Below are positions 11,098 to 22,500 of a DNA stretch of 64,000 nt, piece after piece; the stretch's first letter is position 1; each line of letters begins with the position of its first letter. The notes under the pieces were generated by a model, which worked only from the letters and a program-made list of their open reading frames with translations, was not told the DNA's origin and did no database searches. Both the position numbers and the translations under genes were made by a program. This stretch comes from Bromus sterilis (Eukaryota; Streptophyta; Magnoliopsida; Poales; Poaceae). The stretch lies in contig OX465596.1 of NCBI GenBank assembly GCA_950022295.1, forward strand, positions 122,616,501 through 122,680,500, in the 5' to 3' direction.

Positions 11098-11103
11098 AAT
11101 AAA
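11098..11103 (+). terminator. T1 3' LTR poly(A) signal
   Basis: AATAAA, homologous to 3501. Confidence 0.5.
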
Positions 11104-11642
11104 ATGTATACTTTGTAGAGAATTGCAATGATACCTGCGGTTCATACAAGGCATGTGTGTTGTGTGTATGTTTATAACATTTATGTCTTAGTATGGGTTT
11201 TCGAGACCTTGGTTGTGATCTGGCTGGCGGTCTTTCATACACCAAGTGGCCCTTAGGTGTGCGCAGCTTGGGGCATCACGATGCGATTGCTCGAGACTCT
11301 GTCTCGTTAACACTTTGATGTATGATCGAGCCCGCCCTAGACCCCGACTAAGTGATCGGCTGGAGTAAGTCTATGTAAGAGTTATGAGATAGTCGATAGT
11401 ATGGTTGAGGCGACTTGTTATTGAATATGGGAGTTCATCTCCCATATCATTAGACTTGTGTGCGGACGATGAGGACCCATCTCAGTTCATCATCCATCCT
11501 GGATGGGATGCCCCTCACGTACGATGCTTTCCGAGAACGTTTTGTCTTGGCCTTGTCTGCTTAGAAAAGTGGGTACGGTTCTCGGCTCTCCATCTGACTA
11601 TGTCGTTGTGGGACTTGCATACGCTAACCCCGGGTCCCGACA

Positions 11643-12408
11643 CACACCATGAAATCAACATGAGTTCGGTTGGATGATTGTGCTAAGGTGATTGGTTATG
11701 CGATGGCCCGTTGATCATGATCGGATTGGACGGATGGTAACAGGAGGACATCTAACCCGTTATGGGATCGTGCGACGATCCATATAAGTTGATGGCCATG
11801 CGATGGTCGGTCCTTGAGTCTGTAAGGGCTCCGAGGTAAGCCACGTGATCATGCGATGATCATGTGGGGTTGTGTGCATTAGTCTTAATGTGGATAACAT
11901 GCTTGATAACTATACGCTTGCATGATGTTGATGCTTATTTTGTTAATTCATTAATATACCTTAACATGTTGTCATGTTATTGTTTTGACTTGGTGCATGA
12001 TTGTTGTGAGCTTGCAAGTACATTCGATGTACTGTCGTGTCTTGTCACGCCAGATTTGTAGGCCATGCTTTCGATGCGTACGACGACGTTCCCGGCGTTT
12101 GCGAGGTAGGAGGTGTCCCAGCCAGTGTCCATGTGGAGTGGAGTTCATCACCGTCGTCGTTGTTCCGTTTCCGAGTTATATTCCGCTGCTAGAAAGATAG
12201 TATGATGCTTGATGTAGATCCATGGCTAGCTTGAGGAGCAAGCTTGTCCCTCGTATCGCTCCGCCAGCGTTGTAATAAACCCTTGTACTCATATTCGTTG
12301 ATAATACAAAGTTGTTTAGTTATATATCAAGCAGTGTCGTGTTCCAGAAGACTTGCTCTCTAGGATGGAGCACAGGGCGTTCCGGTCCTCTGAGCCGGGG
12401 TGCCACAC
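11643..12408 (+). repeat. L1: 3' part of an unrelated long LTR
   Basis: No gene. It ends in GGGGTGCCACA, the kind of CA terminus seen in the neighbouring LTRs, and has a poly(A)-like AATAAA near 12273. A pyrimidine-rich stretch with AG (CTTGTCACGCCAG near 12054) may correspond to the last exon acceptor of the other LTRs. No primer-binding site follows the CA. Instead the sequence switches to the inside of L2, as expected if L1 is the right end of an element or solo LTR inserted into L2. Confidence 0.55.
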
Positions 12409-13463
12409 CGATCGTGGCCGCCGTCTCGCGCCGCTGTGGCCAACGGCGACGTCAAGCTCCGCCACCGTGTGTCACTTTGGTCGCGCGTGCGCATCCTTGA
12501 TCGCGGCCACGACGCGCCCACTTCAATCGCCGCTTGCCCCTACTTGCTTCCGCCGACGCCCATGGTGCCTGGCCGCACCGTACGCGCGCAGCCGCGCACG
12601 CGGGCCTCCCTCTGCGGCACAACCGCCGCAGGCCACGCCTACGAGGTTGCTCCCCGCCCTCCGAAGTTTGATTGGCCATCGGAGCCCCACTCCCCACTCG
12701 GCGTCGGCAAGCACTGGTTTTTGACGAATGAGATGTATCCCGGAGAAGTGGGGCCAGGCTAGTTTTAATTTGGGGTTAATTCCCCGTTAACCACCCACTA
12801 ATAAAACTGTTAAATAAAACTATGTCCATGACACCTAGGCCCTACCCACTGTTTAGTTAAATAGGTACTTTTAATAATACTTATGTGTATGACATGTGGG
12901 ACCCCACTGTCAGTTAATTAAATAAATGAAAATGTAATATATGCAGAGAATGACAAGTGGGCACATGTGCTAAATTTAATAAATAAATTGATTTGTATAA
13001 TCCTGTGTATGACAAGTGGGACCCACTGGTCAGTAAGACCCACATGTCAGTTGACCAGTCAACTCCACTATTGTGGATAATGTTGCATTATTAATAAAAT
13101 AAAATCCAGAATCTTTTTGAAATTATTTAAAACATCAGAAATTAATATATTTTAAACCGTAGCTCAGATGGAAAAACTTTATACATGAAAACTGGTCAGA
13201 AAAATATAACGAATACGAATACGCTACCCATACCCCCAGCACACCCCTCTAACATACCGCACACGAGACATCCCCACCCTCCGGATCGTCTGTCCTGTAA
13301 TCACCCGGAGCCGGGTAAATATCCGGTTATATTCCTATTTCGTCTGCAAGGTGTAGCACTGCGTTAGTTCACCTTTAGCTTAACATATTGCCATGTCTTG
13401 TATTTGTATTTCTATTATTGTCGTGTATTTATTGTTGCTTCCCCCTCTCTTATTGTCCGGTAG

Positions 13464-15202
13464 TCCCGACGACCGCTGCCGATGCCCTTGTGATCAACTA
13501 CGTCGTGGACGACCGTACTTCTATCGTCGAGCTTCCAGGCAAGCAAAACGATTCTCCTTCCCCAGATATCGCCTATCTTTTCCGTACATTTCTTGTACTA
13601 GGCATTGTTGTTGCTGCTACGTTACAATCCTATTCAATTGCATAGCCTGTCATTGTCGTCCCTTGATGTACCTTCCTTTATCCTATGCTGCCTATTAATT
13701 GCATATATTATATTCAGCAGTTGGCCCTGCGCATTGTTAGTCAACTAAGATTGTATAGCGGGTCGTGATCACTCTGGGGAGTGAACGCGTATACAAATGT
13801 ATATAACTGCACAGGTACGGTGCAATGCAGACACCGCCAAATGCCCCTACCTCGGCTCTTCCGAGCCACCATCAAGTGTGAGAAATCGAGGAGTAACCCT
13901 CGTACTCCCCTCGTTGCTGACTCTGTATAGCCGGCCTAGGGTCCTGAACAACGTTTGTCCTTAAAGGTAAGAAGTTGGGTTATCCAACGGTGCCCGCGAG
14001 TGGTATTTCGACGGGATGACAGGGAGGGTACTACCGACGTACTGGCGGCCTTGGACCCTGATCGTCGTCTGTGAGAGTTTCCAAACCACGAAAGTCGATC
14101 TCCTCCAGGAGCACACGCAGGACAAGGTAAGGAGTCGGTTCACCTTGTTGGTAACCGCAGAGCTTTGACGGGACGACAGGGAAGGCACCGACGCACTGGT
14201 GGTCCTGGCTATTATTCGTTGTTTCTTGTGTGCATTAGTGAGGCAACGATAACAGTTGCCTGCGAGCTAATAATAAAATGCTTAAATGGTTCAGGTGGAT
14301 GACTTGAGAGGCCGCAAAGGCACGTACGCACTACCTTCGCATAGGATTACGGTGTGAGCCTTCCACGTTGCGGTCTTGTTTGAAATCTCTAAAAGACGTC
14401 TAGTTATGCATTATGGCAGGGACAGATCGCGCTGCGGCGTTGGAATTTTCCCTCCTCACACCGACCCGGAGAGCGAGGGGCGACGACCCAAGACCCCCTT
14501 GTGCTTAGGACTTTAGAACGGCGGGGACCTCTCTGATGAGCCATAGGATGGGCCTCGGCGTGTCGGATAGCCTCGGTGGGGTGTTCCCTAACATGGTGTA
14601 TGCCACCCTAGAGATCCGAGCGTGCGGGCTGAACAGTAGTACACCCATGCAGGGAAGATGATCTAATCGAATAGCCTTGTCCACGGTAACAGGACGCTTT
14701 ATGCTGAAGCTAGAGCCTACTACTACAAACTATTACTATTAAACTGTTGGTTCCAGTTTCTCTTCCTCGCAGGGAAGTCGAGGAAGGGATCTGGGAGGCA
14801 TTGATAATTGTTAATAATTACAACTTACTATTATACAATGCGGCAGCAACTTCTTCTGCATTGTTACCTTATGGTTTATTCGAACTGTTGGCTATTCTCT
14901 TCTTGTGCTTCAAGAATAGTTGGAATATGCTAGTCTTCGATAGTCCTAGCTTCTCATCCTTATTCTAACTTTCTACCATTCAGTCCACGATATATAGCCT
15001 CCCCTTTCCATTTGATACAAATGCATAAATGCTTAGTAGCCTGGGTTTAAGTCTCGCTGTGTATGCTAGATACTCACCCTTGCTTTATTTTCCTCTTTTG
15101 TTTTATATACCCGAATTTCTGAAATCAGACATTGGAGCCCGGGAGCAGGAGTACCCCGGAGGAGGTTACTACTACGTCTAGTTCCCCGTTGACCAGGAGT
15201 AG
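13464..15202 (+). pseudogene. Candidate spliced ORF inside L2
   Basis: Block 13464-13538 follows TCCGGTAG and encodes 24 residues including VVDDRTSIVELP, then G before GCAAGC (GC-type donor-like). Block 15129-15202 follows CTGAAATCAG and encodes DIGAREQEYPGGG, then a TAG at 15179 where T4 is open, then VDQE-like residues and the shared final TAG. Both junctions are phase 1. The last block is also open in the alternative Ser/Thr-rich frame. Confidence 0.3.
14645..14686 (+). promoter_or_regulatory. Triple-palindrome module, L2 (decayed)
   Basis: CCATGCAGGG, CTAATCGAATAG and CCTTGTCCACGG each have one position that breaks the symmetry, as expected for an old copy of the intact module in T4 at 35113. 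Confidence 0.55.
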
Positions 15203-15486
15203 TTCGGAGGTTCCCAGGTAGGAGGCCTTTCCTTTTCAATCTGTATCTCTGATGTTATTTGTGCTAGCCTTCTTAAGGCAAAACTTGAATAACTATGTTT
15301 GTACTCAGATATTATGATTGTATGACTTATGTATTTGGGTCCGTGCGACCCCCTTTCTTGTAACATTTTGGTTTGTCCTTTTGTGTTTAGTGTTGTTCTG
15401 TGATGTTCTCACCATAGCACCTTGATCTCGATCATGTACCCTACTTGTATGATTACTGTACATGATCGTAAATCGGGGGTGTCACA

Positions 15487-17089
15487 GGTCGCCGCTGTGG
15501 TGGCCATACACGCGCTCCCAAGACCTCTTAGCCCGCACCAACAGCACCATCAAGCTCCTGTGGAGCTCTACATTCGGCTTAGCCAAAGGAAGTGCTCGAT
15601 TTTGTTGCGTTTGTATTTTTCCATTTGGGTCCGCCACCGGCTTCCGCCTCCTTCGTCCGTACGCTTGCCTCCGGCGGTTCCTGCTCACGATAACGGTGCA
15701 GATCGACTAGCGATGTTCTTCTCGATCAAACGGAACAAGTGGCGCCTCAAATGGTGCCCTGTAACGACTGCACGGCCAAGATCGTCGGAGCTCTGTCGTC
15801 GTCGGCGAGGTCTCTGTGGCTGCTATACGGGCCCTTGTGGTCAGAAACTGGTTAAGCCCTTATCCCCATCCAATGTGTGTATGTCAGTGGACCAGGGCAC
15901 CACTAATTAACGAGAGGTTAAGACAGATAAAATAAGCCCTTGTGCCATTTACAGATGGACCCCATAGTTTAATAAGTTATTAAACTAAAATGGAAAACTT
16001 GTTAATTTTCACTGGCCATGACAGCTGGGTCCTACAGGCTTGATTAGATTAAAAATCCAATAGAAAATGGTAACGGCCTATGACATGTGGGGCCACTTGA
16101 ATATTTAGATTTACTTAAGAAATTTTAATTAATACTATGGATGACATGTGGGACCCCCTGGTCAGTAGGCCCCACATATCACTTTGCCCAGTCAACCAAT
16201 ACTGTTCTGGATAATGTTGATTTATTAATTAGAATAAATCCAGAAATTGATTTAAATGATTAAAACTTAGAAAATCAATATCTTCTAAACCGTAAGTCAG
16301 ATGGAAAACTTTATATATGAAAGTTGATCAGAAAAGTACAATAAATAAGAATACACTATCCATACGCCCACCACACCCCTCTAACATACCGACCATGGAA
16401 CCTTCTCCCTCCGTTTCGTCTGTCGATAATCACCCGGAGCTGGCAGTTCATCCCCGGATGAATTCCGGCTCCGAGCATAACACCTTGTAATGCGTTAGAA
16501 CACCATTAACCTTGCATCTGTCATGCCTTGCATCTGTTTGCATATGATTGCTTTGTATTTACTGTTTGTCCCCCCTTATTCTCCGGTAGACCCCGTTACT
16601 GTCGCCGACTACACCGTTGCTGAGTACGACTAAGTCGTCGACGACCGTACCCTTACCGTCGAGCTTCCAGGAAAGCAGTGCCCCATCACCTCTCCCATAT
16701 ATCGCCTATCTGTCTATATTTATCTATTGCACTAGGCATTGTTGCTGCTACGTTTCTTATCTATTCAATTGCATAGCCTGTCATTGTCGCCCCTTGATAT
16801 ACCTTCCTATATCATATGCTGCCTATTATATTATACATTATTCAGCAGTTAGCCCTGCGCATTGTTAGTCTACTAGATTTAGCAATCGGGCCGTGATCAC
16901 TCTGGGGAGTGAACGCGGGAAAAATAAATACTGCTATTATTATAACTGCAACAGGTACGGCACAGAGCAAACGCCCAAAGGAACCTACAACGGCGAGGCT
17001 CTGCCAAGTCGCTTCAAGTTTGACTTACGAGTGGATGGACTCGTATTTCACTCTCGTCGTCGGCTCGGTAGCGTAGGACCACCGGGATG
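15487..17089 (+). repeat. L3: middle part of an older T4-family LTR
   Basis: Collinear with 12409-13900 of L2 and with T4. It contains a GC-rich leader remnant, the stretch ending in ACACTATCC near 16360, an exon-like block at 16590-16670 and the CACTCTGGGGAGTGAACGCG stretch near 16900. L2 was inserted at its left end and T4 at its right end (17090). No intact gene. Confidence 0.7.
16590..16670 (+). pseudogene. Exon-like acidic block in L3
   Basis: Follows CTCCGGTAG and matches T4 block 19540-19620 over 26 codons (VADYTVAEYD and VVDDRTLTVELP) with one TAA where T4 has a tyrosine codon. It ends in CCAG before GAAAGC. Confidence 0.3.
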
Positions 17090-17441
17090 TGTAACACCCT
17101 CAGTTTCTGTAACAGTAATCACTTGTACTGTTGACTAATCACTATTACTAATCACAGTTGCAATCATGCCATGATCATCTTTGCTTTTGATCACATTCAA
17201 AAATGCTTTTGGTTAATATCAAAAATCATGTGACAATTAAACTTTCCACAAAAATTGTGCAACCTCTTTTGTTAAATAAAAAATAATTACTGGACCAAGT
17301 TAATCCAACTTGGAGTATTTATTATGCCTCTGGAAAATTGAAACAATTCATACACAAGCCAAAACAGCACTATTTACCAATTTCTTAATAAAAATAAAAA
17401 TCAAAAGAGTTTAGAAAAACCCTAAACTTGTTGTGGCACTC

Positions 17442-17449
17442 TATAAATA
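17442..17449 (+). promoter_or_regulatory. T4 5' LTR TATA box
   Basis: TATAAATA just before the GC-rich leader, kept at 61090 in the 3' LTR. Confidence 0.6.
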
Positions 17450-19539
17450 TGCACTACTAATTATGGACCAGGTTACACATTTTACAAAATACAAAAAAAG
17501 GCAAAAAAACAAATGCAAACAGAAACAGAGAAATTAAAAAATAAAACAAAACAATTAACCCCCGCCTAGGGCTAAGGCCACCCCGGCCCACTGCTCTCTC
17601 TCCTTCCTCCTCCGGCACTGGCTCCATGTCGTCGCCGTGGCCGACGCTGCCAAGCCGGCCCCGCCCTCCTCACCTACTCCCTTGTCTCCTAGTTGCCGCG
17701 GAGACGATAAGGGAGCCCCCCCGGCACATTCTGGATCTCACCTGCCCCCATTTCCCCTCCTCCTCGCGCAGCTCTCGCTGGGGGAAAACCCGCGCCGCTT
17801 CGCCATCGCCATTGTCGTGGACTCGCATGGCCAGCGAGCTCCCCGCGCCACTCCATTGTGTCCAGGGCCTGCACTGACGATGTCCACGTCTCCCCGCGAA
17901 AGGAATCGTGTTAGGACCTCCTCCAGGTCGCGCACGGCCACTGTTCCCCTTCCTCGCCATCGACTCATCGCCGAGCAACTCCGGCCACCGCACGCCTTCC
18001 ACGAGGCCGCTTCCCACCTCGTCGCGTTCCCAGTGAGCTGCTACACCATCACCGTCCCCGTAGCGCGGTCCGCCATTAGGGCAGTAGGAGCTTTCCGCCG
18101 ACGAGCTCATCCCAGTGCCGTAGAGCGCACATTTGACACGCCGCTCACGCCATTCTGTTCTCCGTGCTCCCCTGGCTCGATCCCGCGCACGCCATCTTCA
18201 ACCCGAGCCATGTGGCATCGTCTCCGTCGTCGTTAAGCTACGGTCGCCGCCCACCTTCATCACAGACCTCGTTTCCAACCACCCCCGTTGACGCCACCAC
18301 CTCTATTCGAACCACGGCGACCTTCCCGTTCGAACGCGCCCTCTCCCACCTCCTCCCGTGACCGTTTTCGTCGTCGTCGATGTCACCAGAGCCCCGCCGC
18401 CGCCAAACCTCGTCGCCAGCCTCGATTCCGACGGCTCCCAGCCATCGCACCACCCCCAATCGACGCGGCGTCGTCCCCTCGTCCGTTTACGCAAAGTCAC
18501 GCACCAAATGGTGCCCTGCACGCGAATCCCGCACCCCTCCAGTGGCCTCCACCGTGTTGGGATCGCCGGCGACTCGCCGCCGGCACCCCCCTTGACGTGG
18601 CACACCTGGGGCAACCCCTGGGTCACTTCCAGTGGGCCCCGTGGCCCCATAGACTGGGTTGACCAGTCAACCATGCTCACTGGGCAACCCTAGTCACTGA
18701 CATGCGGACCCCACCCCCCTCTAATCTCTCTGCTAACTTAAAATTGGAGATAAACCCCCTGTCACTTACAAGTGCCCCCCTGGCCTTTTAAAATAAATTA
18801 ATCTGTTGATTTACATTTCTGTCTATCACACCTAGCCCCCACTTGTAAGAGTTTGAATTATTTAAAATAGAAACTGTTATGTCCCACTGACATGTGGTCC
18901 CCCTCAGATTAATCCCTGTTTAATTAAGTTAATAACCAATTATATCAAGTTGTCACTGACTGGTGGGACCCATTGGTCAGTATTACTGTTTTGGATAATG
19001 TCTCTGATTAAATAATAAAAGAAATTCAGAAATTGATTTAATTGATTTAAAACTTAAAAAGAAACAATATATTTTAAACCTTAATTCATATTCAAAAACT
19101 TTATACATCAAAATTGATCAGAAAAATATAACGAATACGAATACGCTATCCGTTGATCTACCACACCCCTATAACACAACGAACATCGAACCGTCCCCCT
19201 CCGAACCGACTGTCTGATGTTTGCCTGATACCGTTAAACTATCCGGATGAATTTATTCTGAACACGAAAGTTGTTCAGAATGGATCAACTAACACGGATA
19301 CACCTTTCACATGTTTGTCGGATGTCCACGACACCTCCGGCATGGTACCTTCCCCCTCCGGACACCCTGTCCGATAATCACCCGGAGCTGGCAGTTCATC
19401 CCCGGATGAATTCCCTCTCCGAGCAACGTGCATTGCACTGCGTAAGAACACCGTTATCATTGCATCTGTCATGTCTTGCTTCTGTTTGTATATGCTTTCT
19501 TTGTATTTACTGTTTCTCCCCCCCCTTCATCTCTAGTAG

Positions 19540-22500
19540 ACCCCGCTACTGCCGCCGACTACACCGCTGCTGAGTACGACTACTTCGTCGACGACCCTAC
19601 CCCTACCGTGGAGCTTCCAAGCTAGCAGAGCCATTCTCTTCCCAAGATATCGCCTACCTTTCCGTACTTTTATTGCACTAGGCATTGTTACTGCTGCTGC
19701 TACGTTACAATCCTATTCAATTGCATAGCCTGTCTTTGTCGCCCTTGATGTACCTTCCTTTACCCTATGCTGCCTATATATATATATATATTATATTCAG
19801 CAGTGAGCCCTACGCATTGTTAGCTAAGATTAGATAACGGGCCGTGATCACTCAGGGGAGTGACGCGGATACAACTTATTACAACTGCATAGGTACGGTA
19901 CAATGCAGACACCGCCTCAGGCCCCTACCTCGGCTCTGCCGAGCCACCATCAAGTGTGAGCTATCGAGGAGTGATCCTTGTACTCCACTCATTGCTGACT
20001 CTGTATAGCCGCTCTAGGTACCTGCGCAATTTTTGTCCTTCAGGTAAGGAGTCGGGCGACCCAACGGTGCCCGCGAGTGGTATTGCGACGGGACGACAGG
20101 GAGGGTACGACCAGTGTACCAGTGTGCTTGGCCCCTGATCGTCGGCCGTGAGAGTTACCAAACCACGAAAGTCGAGATCCTCCAGGATGTCGGGACCCGG
20201 GGTTAGCGTATGCAAGTCCATCTAAGACATAGTCATATGGAGAGCCGAGAACCGTACCCACTTGTCTAAGCAGACAAGGCCAAGCACAGAACGTTCTCGG
20301 AAAGCATCATACGTGAGGGGTACCCCATCCAGGCCGGATGATCAACTGAGATGGGTCCTAATCATCCGCACACAAGTCTAATGATATGGGTGATGAACTC
20401 CCATATTCAAAGACAAGTCGCCTCAACCATACTATCGAGTATCTCGTAACTCTTACATAGACTTACTCCAGCCCGATCACTTAGTCGGGGTCTATGGCGG
20501 GCTCGATAATACCACAAAGTGTGCCCGAGACAGAGTCTCGAACAATCGCATCGCGTTGCCCCAAGGTGCGCACATCTAAGGGCCACTTGGTGTATGAAAG
20601 ACCGCCAACCAGATCACTACTAAGGTCTCGAAAACCCATACAAAGACATGCATGTTATAAACATACATGCAGCACACATGCCTTGTATGAACAGTAGGTC
20701 TCATTGCAATTCTCTACAAAGTATACATTTTTGTTGATAACTGTTATAGAGTGCACACAGAGATCACAAACATGTGATCCAACATTACAACACAAGCCGT
20801 AGCAAAATATGTCTGAGTACAGACAAGTTTAACAAATGGCTTAAGAATCCTTATTTAAACACATGCCGTCCACGAGGGAACCATTCGTCTGACTGGGACT
20901 AGACTAGCTTGCTCTTCAGTCGTCGAGCTCGATGAAGAAGCCACCTTTGGGGTCAGTGGTTTCATCTAAAACATAGATTAAGCAAACGTGAGTACAAAGT
21001 TGTACTCAGCAAGACTTACATAGGAGCTATACTACTCATGCACATGTATCAAGGTAAAGGGAGGTGGGGTTTCACTTGCAGAAAATGCCAGCTTTGACTT
21101 GGCTAGTCCTGAACTACGAGTACCAGACTTTGAGGTAAGAAGCGTACACGAGTCCACTACTTTCTCCAACCAATTACACCACTGTGGTGCCTTCCTCGAC
21201 TTCCCCACGAGAAAGCACGCCATAGCACTCACACTTATCTTGGTGTGTTTTAGAAGTATCCAGTTCAAGTTGTCTAATAATCAAGCTAAGCTTTCCAAGA
21301 AGTCCATAACCGCGGACGCGGCTATTCGAATAGTTTTGTTAACCCTGCAGGGGTGTACCGCTACACACACATGATCATCAGTTACCGCCTTTGATCTCGA
21401 CACCATTCAAGGGGTGCCAGCGAGGATGCTCACCACAACTGTTACCTCATAGCCGATCTAGTCCGAGAAAGCCGCCTCCTTGGGTTGGCTACCACTATCG
21501 TGAACCCGGCCGGTTTACCGAAGTGGACCCAAGTGATGTGTGCGTGGTGCATAAGCCGGTCTCGGATGAGCCGTTCTCTCACTTAGCATCCAGGCCACAG
21601 ACCTACCAGAACACCGAACTATTGCGACATCTGGACATCGAAAGGGATGAGTTAATAAGGTTAGAGGGGTCAATGAGCCCAATTTGTGGTTGTACTCTTC
21701 ATATTGGATCACCACACAAGAACTCGGACTTAGGGCGGTGTTCAATGAGACAACCCACCGTGTACTCCTACACAGCCTCTCATCGTTCACCTTGTATTAG
21801 GGGTAGATTCACCAACACTTTTCTACCATCATCATCATGATCACTACCATCCCGACTCACATAACAGTATCATCATGGTATAACTCTAAGCATGCAATAA
21901 GCGGTAACAATTGCAGGGGCCACATGATATCACTCAACTCCTACATTTGCTAGGATTGTGGTTTGCTTACTACTGTGACAAAATGATAGGTCATGCAATG
22001 GAATGGGTTCATCTATGCGGTAGAAACGTAGCATGGTAATCATCCTAAACAATGCATAAGCGAGACATGAGAGGGAAGTGGGATTTTATCGACATGATCA
22101 ATGGGGGTTTGCTTGCCTTGCTAACGAGGTTCGGGTTTGGGGTCTTCAACGAAGGGGGCAGCCTCCTGCTACGGTTCCACCTCTGCTCGACAAACAACAA
22201 ACAAGGTAGCAAAGTAAATACAATGCACAATCACATGATGGAAGGTTGAAACTTGATGTATATGCTTTGATGTGTGAAGCAATTCCATTTAAATGGAGTA
22301 TATTGCAAATTGAATTGCAAATTCAAACTCCAATTTGAATTCAAACTTAGCCAAGTTACATGTGACATTGTTTGATCAATTTGAATCATTTTGAAATGTT
22401 TATGATATGCCTCTGATGTGTAAGTCAAATGTAGCATGTTTCCATGGTTCAAGTTGCAAAAACTTTTGAATTGAATTTGATTTAATTTCATTTAAATCAA

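Larger units (their letters stand above)
1..11642 (+). mobile_element. T1: Tekay/Del-like Ty3/gypsy element, gag-less
   Basis: Two direct repeats of about 4.06 kb (1-4047 and 7585-11642) bracket a 3.5 kb interior with a primer-binding site, pol fragments and a purine tract. The 3' LTR shows that the 5' LTR lacks only its first 29 bases, which lie left of the window. Termini are TGTCAG and CCGACA. RT, RNase H, integrase and a chromodomain-like tail occur in that order, which is the known order of chromoviruses. Gag and protease are missing, so the copy could only move with helper proteins. The first bases after the element are CACAC, so a CACAC target duplication is predicted about 30 bases left of the window. 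It interrupts LTR fragment L1. Confidence 0.93.
7585..11642 (+). repeat. T1 3' LTR
   Basis: Complete copy from TGTCAG to CCGACA, closely matching 1-4047 with scattered substitutions and small indels. TATAAAAA is at 7958, the donor-like GTGAGC at 8547 and AATAAA at 11098. Its right end directly abuts L1. Confidence 0.95.
12409..15486 (+). repeat. L2: 3' part of a T4-family LTR
   Basis: Collinear with the T4 5' LTR from the GC-rich leader to the end. Shared landmarks are ATAACGAATACGAATACGCT near 13205, TGATCACTCTGGGGAGTGA near 13767, CTCCTCCAGGAGCACACGC near 14100, the palindrome cluster at 14645 and the terminus GGGTGTCACA at 15486. It starts in mid-leader where L1 was inserted. It is followed directly by the interior of L3 rather than by a primer-binding site, so it is probably the right end of an element or solo LTR nested in L3. 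Confidence 0.75.
17090..20187 (+). repeat. T4 5' LTR, left part
   Basis: Starts TGTAACACCC and matches 60753-61894 for its first 1.1 kb. It has TATAAATA at 17442, a GC-rich leader (about 17560-18660) with a donor-like GTGAGC at 18033, AT-rich DNA, and an acidic exon-like block at 19540. It is interrupted at 20187 by T2, and the last five bases CAGGA are the left target duplication. Confidence 0.93.

Noticed and set aside
12409..17089. L2 and L3 as the two LTRs of one element
   Set aside because: There is no PBS, interior or polypurine tract between them. L2 ends at a true LTR end and L3 begins in mid-leader, which fits nesting better.
17637..18236. 199-codon frame in the T4 leader, with antisense partners
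   Set aside because: Same compositional effect. It runs through the predicted donor at 18033 and is not kept in the 3' LTR copy.
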